DNA of 12,076 bases from positions 1 through 12,076 of the forward strand of contig SFTH01000037.1 of NCBI GenBank assembly GCA_004563405.1, in the 5' to 3' direction. The position numbers and the translations under genes are program-made. Shown one piece after another: positions 6,004-12,076 of the stretch; position 1 is the stretch's first letter; every line of letters begins with the position of its first letter. This DNA comes from a bacterium. Its GTDB lineage: Bacteria > Bacillota > Clostridia > Christensenellales > Aristaeellaceae. The notes below the pieces were generated by a model that had not been told where the DNA came from, made no database searches, and saw only the letters and a list, made by a program, of their open reading frames with translations.

Positions 6004-7113
6004 GTGAACAGGAGGACGATCCGAACCGGCGTGGTGGGCTGCGGCGCCATCAGCGACATCTATCTGACCAACATGATTCAGCGCTTCGACAACCTGGAGG
6101 TGGTGGCCTGCTGCGCAAAGCACCTCGAACGGGCGCAGGCCAAGGCGCAGAAGTACGGCATCCGCGCCTGCACCTACGCGGAGATGCTGGAGGACGACTC
6201 CATCGAGATGGTGGTCATCCTCACCCCCGCGCCCACCCACTACGAGCTGATTCGCGCGGCGCTGCTGCGGGGCAAGCATGTGTACACCGAAAAGACGATG
6301 ACCGTGGACCCCGCCCAGGCGCGGGAGCTGGTGCAGCTGGCGGACGCGCGGGGTCTGTACCTCGGCTCCGCCCCGGACACCTTCCTGGGCGCGGCGCTGC
6401 AGACCGCGCGGCAGGCCGTGGACGAGGGCCGCATCGGGCGCGTGACCTCCTTCCTGGTCTCCGCCAACCGGGATCTGGACTACTTCGCGGGCAAGTACAA
6501 CTTCCTGCTGATGCCCGGCGGCGGCATCTGCTTTGACTACGGCGTGTACTACCTCACCGCCCTGGTGAGCCTGCTGGGGCCGATGCAGCGCACGGCGGCC
6601 ATCGTTCAGAACAACCGCCCCATCCGCGAAAACCGAGACTTCGGCGCCCCGGAGTGCGGCCAGCGCTTCAACTACGACAACGAGAGTCAGGTCTCCGCCA
6701 TTCTGCAAACCGAGAGCGGCGTCTCCGGCGTGTTCTCCCTCAACGGCGACAGCATCCGGCGCGACCGCGCAGTGTTCCTGCTCTACGGCGAGGCCGGCAT
6801 CCTGAAGCTGACCTGCCCCGACGATTTCGGTGGCGAGGTGACGCTGCTGCCCAACGTCTCGGCGGAACAGCCCCAGCCCGCGCCGGTGAAGCTCGCGTGC
6901 GGATTTGACTTCGACCGGGACAGCCGGGGCGTCGGCCCCGCGGAGATGGCCGCGGCCATACTGGAGGGACGGCCGAACCGCGCCTCCAAGGAGATGGCCT
7001 ACCATGTGCTGGACACCATTCAGCAGATCATGGCCAGCAGCGACCGGCAGGCGTTTATGGAGATCCACTCCACCTGCGTCCGCCCCGAACCCATGGTCCC
7101 CGGCATGCTCTGA
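6004..7113 (+). CDS. Gfo/Idh/MocA-family NAD(P)-dependent oxidoreductase
   Basis: A 369-residue dehydrogenase of the Gfo/Idh/MocA family, typical in length. The N-terminal Rossmann fold shows G-V-V-G-C-G-A-I-S (9-17), then I-L-T-P-A-P-T-H-Y (72-80) and E96-K97-T-M, a variant of the family's E-K-P with the catalytic lysine kept. The C-terminal domain has G-G-G-I-C-F-D-Y-G-V-Y-Y-L (172-184). Members oxidise or reduce sugars, inositols or related polyols; the substrate is not readable here. The start is GTG 6004, with GGGAGG (5990-5995) eight bases before it; the overlapping ATG at 6002 is followed at once by a stop. It is the second gene of the pair with the MBL-fold hydrolase. Confidence 0.9.
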   Translation: MNRRTIRTGVVGCGAISDIYLTNMIQRFDNLEVVACCAKHLERAQAKAQKYGIRACTYAEMLEDDSIEMVVILTPAPTHYELIRAALLRGKHVYTEKTMTVDPAQARELVQLADARGLYLGSAPDTFLGAALQTARQAVDEGRIGRVTSFLVSANRDLDYFAGKYNFLLMPGGGICFDYGVYYLTALVSLLGPMQRTAAIVQNNRPIRENRDFGAPECGQRFNYDNESQVSAILQTESGVSGVFSLNGDSIRRDRAVFLLYGEAGILKLTCPDDFGGEVTLLPNVSAEQPQPAPVKLACGFDFDRDSRGVGPAEMAAAILEGRPNRASKEMAYHVLDTIQQIMASSDRQAFMEIHSTCVRPEPMVPGML

Positions 7114-7141
7114 GCGTCCGGGCTCCAGCCATGCCAAACGA

Positions 7142-7181
7142 CAGAGGGCCCCGTTTCGTCCATGCGAAGCGGGGCCCTCTG
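7142..7181 (+). repeat. Long perfect-stem hairpin after the oxidoreductase gene
   Basis: Arms 7142-7158 and 7165-7181 give a 17-bp stem (one G-T wobble) around a 6-nt loop; the outer part is CAGAGGGCCCCG against its complement. It starts 28 bp after the stop codon. No T-run follows directly, so it may protect the mRNA 3' end or form part of a composite termination region. Confidence 0.6.
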
Positions 7182-7196
7182 CAGGCCACGGCGAAA

Positions 7197-7223
7197 GTGC
7201 GAAAGGGCGCGGCCCTCTCGCAC
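7197..7223 (+). repeat. Second hairpin of the intergenic stem-loop cluster
   Basis: Arms 7197-7208 and 7212-7223 pair over 12 positions with one A-C mismatch and a 3-nt loop. It begins 15 bp after the first hairpin. A T5 run (7233-7237) follows only after a 9-nt gap, so termination would be weak. Confidence 0.5.
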
Positions 7224-7248
7224 GCTCCGGGAATTTTTGAACATCAAT

Positions 7249-7287
7249 GGAGGGCCACCGCAAGCCGCGGCGGCCCTCCCGTTTTTT
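7249..7287 (+). terminator. Intrinsic terminator of the MBL/oxidoreductase operon
   Basis: GGAGGGCC (7249-7256) pairs with GGCCCTCC (7272-7279), and an inner CCGC/GCGG pairs after one mismatch. A T6 run (7282-7287) follows after two bases. It terminates plus-strand transcription, and the T-run overlaps the stop codon of the minus-strand gene ending at 7286. Confidence 0.75.
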
Positions 7288-10200
7288 ATTTGCCAATCTC
7301 CAGGCGGGTGAAGATCCACGCGCCGTCCTCCATGCGGAAGCCGTAGCGCTCGTAGCGCACTTCGTCGCCCGTGCGCACCTCCAGCTCCAGCACGAAGAAG
7401 CTGTATTCCACGCCGTCGATCTCGATCGTCTCCTGGGGGAAGCTCTCCAGCAGCGCCGCCTCAAATTCCGCGTAGGCCGCTTCATCCATCGCTGCGATTC
7501 TGCTCTGGATCTGCTCCTTCAGCGCGACCGCCTCCGCGGACAGTCCGTCCGCATCCGCCGCCATCGCCGCGTTCACCTGCTCCTCGAAGCCGATCACCGA
7601 CAGGAAGGTCAGCAGCTGCTCGCGCACCGGCAGCGCGTCCAGCGCCGCCTTCTCCTCGGGCAGGATCACCTTTTCGACGTTCACGATCCCGATGCTCGCG
7701 CTCTCGCCCTCGATCGCCTCGGCCACCGCCAGCACGGTCTCCACCATGGGCGTCTCGTCCTCCGCCTTCACGCCGTGCACGACCTCGGAGGCCGCGACCT
7801 CCTCGTACACCGGCTCCGCCGTGGGCACGGCGGTGGGCGCAACCGTCGCAATGGGTTCGTCCGTCACCGCGGGCATCGTCGGCGCGGACGTGGCCGTGGG
7901 CTTCGCCGTCGGCTTCTCATAGCCGCAATCCGGGCAGAAGTCCAGATCTTCGAAGAACCAGTGCGCCTCGGTAAACTTCACATCCACGGCAATGACCTTG
8001 AGGTCAATCACCTCGCCGCAGTCATCGCAGGTCGTTGCGCGGCACTTCGGGCCGGTCCAGCTGTGGGTACTTTCGTCCACGGGAGTGATCTTGATGTCGC
8101 CGACATAGTATGGCCGCTCTTCAACGCTGGTGTTCTCATGGGCGCAGCTGTTCCTGTAGCCGCACATCATGCACACGCCGTCCATAAAGTCGTGCTCTCT
8201 GCGAACCGTTTCCGGCTTGTCCGCACGGGACACCTGCCAGGACTCGCCGCAGCTGTGGCACTGGTAACCGGTCACCTTGTAGCCGGTCTCGTCGTGGCCA
8301 TCCGCGTCTATGTTGGAGCATACCACGTCTTCATAGCCATACCAGAGGGTCTTTTTTGAATGATCGCAGCTGTTCTTGTAGCCGCACAGGACGCACACGC
8401 CGTTTTCAAACATGTGGCGCTCCGTGGTGCTGCTGATCTGCTTTTCACGCTCGTTCAGAATGGACTCATGGCATTCCAGGCAGTGCGTCCAGGTGCACTT
8501 ATAGCCGCTCACGGTATGCTCCTGGGCGTTGAGCTGCGCGTATTGCACGTCCTCATAGTCGGTGTCCGTCCAGGTGAACGCATGGGTGCAGGTGTTTTTG
8601 TAGCCGCACTCTTGGCAGAAGCCCTTCCAGAAGTTATGCTCCCGCACGGCGACGGTCAGTTCCGCATCCGTGCCAAGTTCAACCGTTTCATCGCAGTCCG
8701 GGCAGTAGAGATAGTGGGTCGCGTAGCCCCGGACGGTATGGGTGCGCTCCGTGATATCGGAATACGCCGCATTGTTGTATTCGATGTATTCGTCACCATT
8801 TTCATGGGTGCAGGTGTTTTTGTAGCCGCAGGCCTCGCACACGCCGTTCTCAAAGTAATGCGGCTGCAGGACCTCCTCCTTCTCGGCGGACGGCTCGTCG
8901 CACCAGTCCTCATCGCAATCCGGGCAGTAGTAGCCCACGAACGGATAGCCGCTGACGATATGGCCCTCCTGGCCGTTGGCGGTGTGCTCCGCGTTCATGT
9001 GACCGATCCAGGAATCCAGATTCTCATGGGTGCAGGTGTTTTTGTGGCCGCAGTCCTCGCAAACTCCGTTGAAATAGTTGTGGCTGACCAGCACTTCCAC
9101 CTTCTCAGCGGACGGCGCATCGCTCCAGTTCTGATCGCACTCCGGGCAGTAGTATTCCTCGAACGGATAGCCGCTGACGGTATGGCCCTCCTGGCCGTTG
9201 TCGGTGTACTCCGCGTTCGCGTATTCGGTCCTGGAATCCGCATTCGCATGCGCGCAGGCATTTTTGAAACCGCAGTCCTCGCAAACGCCGTCGATGAAGT
9301 GGTGGATGGTCATCTCCTCTAACTTCTCAGTGGACGTCTCCCCGAACCAGGTCTGCTCGCAATCCACGCAGTAGAAGACCTCGTAGGGATAGCCGCTGAT
9401 GATATGGCCCTCCTGGCCGTTGGGCGTGTACGTTGCATCCTCATAATTGGTCCAGGTTTCAACGTGCTCATTCGCACAGACATTCTCATAACCACATTCG
9501 ATGCAAACGCTGCTCTCCCGGACGCCGCCCACGTAGACGTGGGAATTCAGCGATTCAAACCTTACGCTGGAGATATCGCTGACCCATTCATGGCCGCAGT
9601 CCAGGCATTGGTGATTCACACAGGGATAGAAGGAATGGAGATGTCCATCCTTGCCTTTCGACTCCCATTTGAGATCGAGCCCCGCCTCCCAGCTTTCCGC
9701 ATTTTCATGCGTGCACTCATAGCCGCATTTCTGGCAAACGCCGTTTACAAAGGCATGCGCACAGCTGTCCGGATCCACCGTCGTGCTCCGCACGAGGGCA
9801 AACCTCGCCATCGTGCCATCGGCCTCATCCGCGCCGTCGGTTCCGTCCGCTCCAGTGGTTTCGTTCGTACCGCTGGTCTCGTCCGTGCCGTCGGTTCCGT
9901 CCGCTCCGGTGGTTTCGTTCGTACCGCTGGTCTCGTCCGTGCCGTCGGTTCCGTCCGCTCCGGTGGTCTCGTTCACACCGGTGGCCTCGTCCGTTCCGGT
10001 GGTCTCGTCCGTTCCGGTGGTCGCGTTCACACCGGTGGCCTCGTCCGTTCCGGTGGTACCGTCCGTTCCGGTGGTCGCATCCGTTCCGGTGGTACCGTCC
10101 GTTCCGGCGGTACCGTCCGTTCCGGTGGTACTGTCCGTTCCGGTGGTACTGTCCGTTCCGGCAGTCTCGTCTGCTGCGGTGGTCGCGTCTACTCCGGCAG

Positions 10201-10333
10201 TCCCGCCCGCTGCGGCGGTTTCAACCGGGGCGCTTGCGACCGGCGTGAGTTCCTCGGCAAATACTGCACAGCCCGCAAGCACGCAGAGCGCCAGCAACAT
10301 TGCCAGTATTCGTTTTCCCCATTCCATCTTCAT
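7286..10333 (-). CDS. Large secreted Cys/His-rich repeat protein, function unknown
   Basis: A 1015-residue protein I cannot assign. In order: signal peptide (1-26) with L-A-G-C22, which could be a lipobox, or cleavage after A-V-F-A26; Thr/Gly/Asp hexapeptide linker (about 58-174); Cys/His repeat array (about 188-804); Pro/Thr-rich linker (806-843); and an acidic mixed-structure C-terminal domain (845-1015) ending in W-I-F-T-R-L-E. Most repeats carry H-x6-C-x2-C-G, then C-x-H, then C-x2-C, a zinc-ribbon-like ligand set. The motif N-G-V-C-x-x-C-G-Y is widespread as a small cap in clostridial surface proteins, but long arrays are less familiar to me. No LPxTG or S-layer anchor is seen. ATG 10333 is chosen with only a weak GGGA site; ATG 10327 is an alternative. 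It has its own strong promoter, and a decayed paralog lies just upstream on the same strand. Confidence 0.85.
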   Translation of the reverse strand: MKMEWGKRILAMLLALCVLAGCAVFAEELTPVASAPVETAAAGGTAGVDATTAADETAGTDSTTGTDSTTGTDGTAGTDGTTGTDATTGTDGTTGTDEATGVNATTGTDETTGTDEATGVNETTGADGTDGTDETSGTNETTGADGTDGTDETSGTNETTGADGTDGADEADGTMARFALVRSTTVDPDSCAHAFVNGVCQKCGYECTHENAESWEAGLDLKWESKGKDGHLHSFYPCVNHQCLDCGHEWVSDISSVRFESLNSHVYVGGVRESSVCIECGYENVCANEHVETWTNYEDATYTPNGQEGHIISGYPYEVFYCVDCEQTWFGETSTEKLEEMTIHHFIDGVCEDCGFKNACAHANADSRTEYANAEYTDNGQEGHTVSGYPFEEYYCPECDQNWSDAPSAEKVEVLVSHNYFNGVCEDCGHKNTCTHENLDSWIGHMNAEHTANGQEGHIVSGYPFVGYYCPDCDEDWCDEPSAEKEEVLQPHYFENGVCEACGYKNTCTHENGDEYIEYNNAAYSDITERTHTVRGYATHYLYCPDCDETVELGTDAELTVAVREHNFWKGFCQECGYKNTCTHAFTWTDTDYEDVQYAQLNAQEHTVSGYKCTWTHCLECHESILNEREKQISSTTERHMFENGVCVLCGYKNSCDHSKKTLWYGYEDVVCSNIDADGHDETGYKVTGYQCHSCGESWQVSRADKPETVRREHDFMDGVCMMCGYRNSCAHENTSVEERPYYVGDIKITPVDESTHSWTGPKCRATTCDDCGEVIDLKVIAVDVKFTEAHWFFEDLDFCPDCGYEKPTAKPTATSAPTMPAVTDEPIATVAPTAVPTAEPVYEEVAASEVVHGVKAEDETPMVETVLAVAEAIEGESASIGIVNVEKVILPEEKAALDALPVREQLLTFLSVIGFEEQVNAAMAADADGLSAEAVALKEQIQSRIAAMDEAAYAEFEAALLESFPQETIEIDGVEYSFFVLELEVRTGDEVRYERYGFRMEDGAWIFTRLEIGK
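7922..9772 (-). repeat. Tandem 222-bp Cys/His repeat array
   Basis: About eight units plus a terminal half unit. The leading histidines fall at residues 344, 418, 492, 566, 640 and 714, five successive intervals of exactly 74 residues (222 bp); flanking units differ slightly in length. Each core unit has a C-x2-C, a C-x-H and another C-x2-C, for example C425/C428, C434-T-H436 and C470/C473. At DNA level the plus-strand block beginning GGATAGCCGCTGA recurs at 8943, 9165 and 9387, exactly 222 bp apart, so those units were duplicated most recently. Confidence 0.9.
9812..10162 (-). repeat. 18-bp tandem repeat encoding a Thr/Gly/Asp linker
   Basis: About 19 units of a hexapeptide, x-T-T-G-T-D with variants such as E-A-T-G-V-N, E-T-S-G-T-N and E-T-T-G-A-D. 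Toward the C-terminal side an 18-residue (54-bp) higher-order unit, E-T-T-G-A-D then G-T-D-G-T-D then E-T-S-G-T-N, is repeated twice in succession. It should be a flexible acidic spacer carrying the array away from the membrane, and is a likely site of length variation. Confidence 0.88.
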
Positions 10334-10383
10334 TCCATTCCCAGCCCTTCATATATGTGTAGAATTCAGGACAATACATCATT

Positions 10384-10412
10384 ATTATAGGCTGCGCGAC
10401 AGCTTCCGTCAA
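10384..10412 (-). promoter_or_regulatory. Promoter of the large secreted protein
   Basis: On the minus strand TTGACG (10412-10407), a 17-bp spacer and TATAAT (10389-10384), 11 of 12 consensus matches. Transcription would start near 10377, giving an untranslated leader of about 45 nt before the ATG at 10333. The 10334-10596 gap holds only this promoter and the pseudogene terminator. Confidence 0.85.
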
Positions 10413-10545
10413 TAGGATATGTGTCATATTTCGGCCTTTCGGTTTACGTATGTGTTAATTCTGCGCCATATGTCCAATTTACCGTCCTTCATTCCCACAG
10501 ATGCGCCCATGCGGTTTTCACATCCGAAACGTCCCCTCCCGGAGC

Positions 10546-10582
10546 AAAAGCGGAGCCGGATCCACTCGGGACCCGGCTCCGC
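10546..10582 (-). terminator. Intrinsic terminator after the decayed paralog
   Basis: On the minus strand GCGGAGCCGG (10582-10573) pairs with CCGGCTCCGC (10559-10550), with further pairing inside the loop, followed by TTTT (10549-10546). It begins 15 bp after the last codon of the pseudogene and separates it from the promoter of the intact copy. Confidence 0.7.
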
Positions 10583-10596
10583 CGTTTCACATTCGT

Positions 10597-11127
10597 TTAT
10601 CTGCCAATCTCCAGGCGGGTGAAAATCCACGCGCCGTCCTCCATGCGGAAGCCGTAGCGCTCGTAGCGCACTTCGTCGCCCGTGCGCACCTCCAGCTCCA
10701 GCACGAAGAAGCTGTACTCCACGTCGTCAATTTCGATGGCCTCCTGGGGGAAGCTCTCCAGCAGCGCCGCCTTAAATTCCGCGTAGGCCGCTGCATCCAT
10801 CGCTGCGATTCTGCTCTGGATCTGCTCCTTCAGCGCGACCGTCTCCGCGGACAGTCCGTCCGCATCCGCCGCAAGCGCCGCATTCACCTGCTCCTCGAAG
10901 CCGATCACCGACAGGAAGACCAGCAGCTGCTCGCGCACCGGCAGTACTTCCAGCGCCGCCATTTCCTCAGGTAGGATGATCTTGTCGATGTTCACGATCC
11001 TGGTAATGGTGGTCCCGCCCTGCGCTTCCAGCGCTTTCGCCACCGCCATCATGGTCTCCGCCATGGGCGTCTCGTCCTCCGCCTTCACGCCGTGCACGAC
11101 CTCGGAAGCCGCGACCTCCGTGTACAC
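10597..11127 (-). pseudogene. Surviving C-terminal-domain frame of the decayed paralog
   Basis: An open frame of 176 codons from GTG 11127 that a gene caller may report as a protein. It is the C-terminal domain of the secreted repeat protein. Over its last 115 residues I count 8 differences from the intact copy (about 93% identity), while the first third is more divergent with a 2-residue indel. No ribosome binding site or signal peptide precedes it, so independent translation is doubtful. Confidence 0.7.
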
Positions 11128-11233
11128 GGGTGCGGACGCGGGAACTGCGGTGGGTTCGACGGTGGGTTCAAACGTAGGTTCGACGATGGAAACCGCCGTG
11201 GGAGCAGCATTGGGCTTCGCCGTGGCGATGGGT

Positions 11234-11563
11234 TCACAGATAGTTGTGCGCCTCGATAATCACCGTCTCATCCGAACGGGAGAGGATTACGCTCTCGCCG
11301 CAGTCGAGGCACGTGTAGCCGGTCAGCACGTGCGTGGTCACCTTGTGGCCCTGATCGCCGTCGTCGGAGTAGACGCATTCGTCATATTTCTCCCAGGTCG
11401 ACTTCTTCGCGTGGGTGCATGTGTTCACATAGCCGCACTTCGTGCATTTGCCGTCCACAAACTCATGGGCCTCCGTCGCGCTGCTGCTCTCGGTCGTGTA
11501 CACGCTTTGAATGGTTCGATTGCAGTTCAGGCACACCTTGTTATAGACCTTTAGGCCGGTCAC
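11234..11563 (-). pseudogene. Surviving Cys/His-repeat frame of the decayed paralog
   Basis: A 109-codon open stretch holding part of one repeat unit and one full unit. Visible are C-L-N-C, then H-E-F-V-D-G-K-C-T-K-C-G-Y-V-N-T-C-T-H, C-L-D-C-G, and the beginning of a third unit, H-N-Y-L, where a stop follows the deletion. The full unit spans 73 residues, close to the 74 of the intact array, and keeps every cysteine and histidine. The methionine at 11563 is internal to the original frame. Confidence 0.65.
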
Positions 11564-11947
11564 GGTGTGGCCCTTGGCGTTGCCATTGGCGTAGGTCGCA
11601 GATTCATAGCTGATATCTGGTCTCGGTCGTCACATTCTGATGCTCGCAGCTGTCGGGGTCGCTGTTGTTCAATTACGTGGTGGAATAGGCAGCGAACGCA
11701 AGGGCGATTCCTGCTTCATCCGATCCATCGTCAGCGGAAGGGGCGTCGTCGTCAGAGCCGTTGTCGTCATTGTTGGAGCCGTCGCCGGTCGTGCCGTCCC
11801 CATCATTATTGGAGCCGTCGCCGGAGTCGGCAGGCGCGCTTTCATCCTTGGATGCACTGTCGGACGTGGTCTCATTGACCGTCTGATCCGTCGCGCCGTC
11901 GCCTCCGCTCTTATCATTTGGGAAGAATCTGTGGCTTCGCCGTACAC

Positions 11948-11971
11948 AAAAGGACAGTCTTGCGACTGTCC
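11948..11971 (-). terminator. rRNA operon terminator
   Basis: On the minus strand GGACAGTC (11971-11964), a GCAA tetraloop and GACTGTCC (11959-11952) form a perfect 8-bp stem followed by TTTT (11951-11948). A T8 run precedes the stem. It lies 13 bp beyond the end of 5S rRNA and marks the end of that operon; pseudogene sequence begins at once on the far side. Confidence 0.8.
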
Positions 11972-11984
11972 AAAAAAAATTGAA

Positions 11985-12076
11985 TCCGGCGACGACCTAC
12001 TCTCCCGGGCCGTTGCCAGCCAAGTACCATCAGCGTGCTGAGGCTTAACTTCTGTGTTCGGTATGGGAACAGGTGG
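11985..12076 (-). rRNA. rrf: 5S ribosomal RNA, 3' part (5' end outside window)
   Basis: The reverse complement reads as the last ~92 nt of a clostridial-type 5S rRNA: CCACCTGTTCCCATACCGAA, then AGAAGTTAAG, GATGGTACTTGGCTGG and GGGAGAGTAGGTCGTCGCCGG at the 3' end. About 25 nt of the 5' side lie beyond the window. It is the final gene of an rRNA operon on the minus strand whose 23S and 16S genes should lie further right. Confidence 0.95.

Larger units (their letters stand above)
10597..11945 (-). pseudogene. Decayed, 5'-truncated paralog of the secreted repeat protein
   Basis: Read right to left, this region encodes the same domain order as the intact gene: an acidic linker rich in G-D-G-S-N-N (about 11680-11930), S-T-T then D-P-D-S-C-E-H, two Cys/His units, a Pro/Thr linker and the C-terminal domain. 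It is broken four times. There is no start codon, signal peptide or promoter, because the reading frame runs into the 5S terminator. A TAA lies at 11673-11675. A frameshift lies near 11604-11615. Near 11230-11245 a small deletion joins E-A-H-N-Y to C-E-P-I-A-T in another frame and removes the expected C-x-x-C-G-Y. Only two repeat units are left against eight, so it diverged or contracted before decay. Four independent lesions argue against sequencing error. Confidence 0.8.

Noticed and set aside
5956..7485. 509-codon minus-strand frame across the oxidoreductase gene
   Set aside because: Antisense shadow; it also crosses the three-hairpin intergenic region.
7247..9322. Long plus-strand frames opposite the secreted repeat protein
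   Set aside because: His/Arg/Val-rich mirror of the Cys/His repeats; the opposite strand has signal peptide, promoter and domain order.
9812..10162. Possible CRISPR array
   Set aside because: The 18-bp units are contiguous with no spacers, keep the coding frame and lie within a gene.
9404..10415. Plus-strand frames with V-R-S-G-G or V-P-S-V-P-V repeats that look like structural proteins
   Set aside because: They are the other-frame readings of the 18-bp linker repeat; neither has a promoter or secretion signal.

Overview
The window looks like chromosomal DNA from a high-GC, spore-forming Firmicute of the Clostridia type; GC is roughly 60% by eye, not computed. The clues are a YlbJ-like sporulation membrane protein, a clostridial-type 5S rRNA, TTGACA/TATAAT promoters with 17-bp spacers, and AGGAGG-type ribosome binding sites. 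I cannot name a genus. Both ends carry rRNA operon material on the minus strand. The left end holds the promoter and leader of one operon running out of the window. The right end holds the last ~92 nt of a 5S gene closing another operon. The segment therefore lies between two rRNA operons in the same orientation, or is a contig that ended at rRNA repeats.

Layout. 1-160: rRNA leader and promoter (minus). 249-1286: YlbJ-like protein (minus). 1394-3768: a plus-strand metalloid-resistance operon: consensus promoter with ArsR-like half-sites, arsR, an internal terminator, a second dyad, an ArsP-type permease (PF03773), a thioredoxin-fold protein with a tail of four Cys-Cys-Cys clusters, and a thioredoxin-type arsenate reductase. 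3982-5145: dUTPase followed by a three-helix membrane protein (minus), sharing a divergent promoter region with a plus-strand pair at 5270-7113, an MBL-fold hydrolase and a Gfo/Idh/MocA oxidoreductase. 7142-7287: three consecutive GC-rich hairpins. 7286-10333: a 1015-residue secreted protein (minus). 10597-11945: a decayed, 5'-truncated second copy of it, directly behind the 5S terminator.

How the genes work together. In the ars operon, ArsR would sense trivalent arsenic or antimony through C33-x-C35. ArsC would reduce arsenate to arsenite using thioredoxin-type reductants. The permease would export a trivalent species, and the Cys-rich thioredoxin-like protein could deliver metalloid or recycle thiols. 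No Acr3 or ArsB is present in the window.

The least explained object is the 1015-residue protein. It has a signal peptide, a Thr/Gly/Asp hexapeptide linker, eight Cys/His units of which five successive intervals are exactly 74 residues, a Pro/Thr linker and an unfamiliar C-terminal domain. The same C-terminal domain survives at about 93% identity over its last 115 residues in the neighbouring pseudogene. I see no CRISPR array, IS element, phage gene or tRNA.
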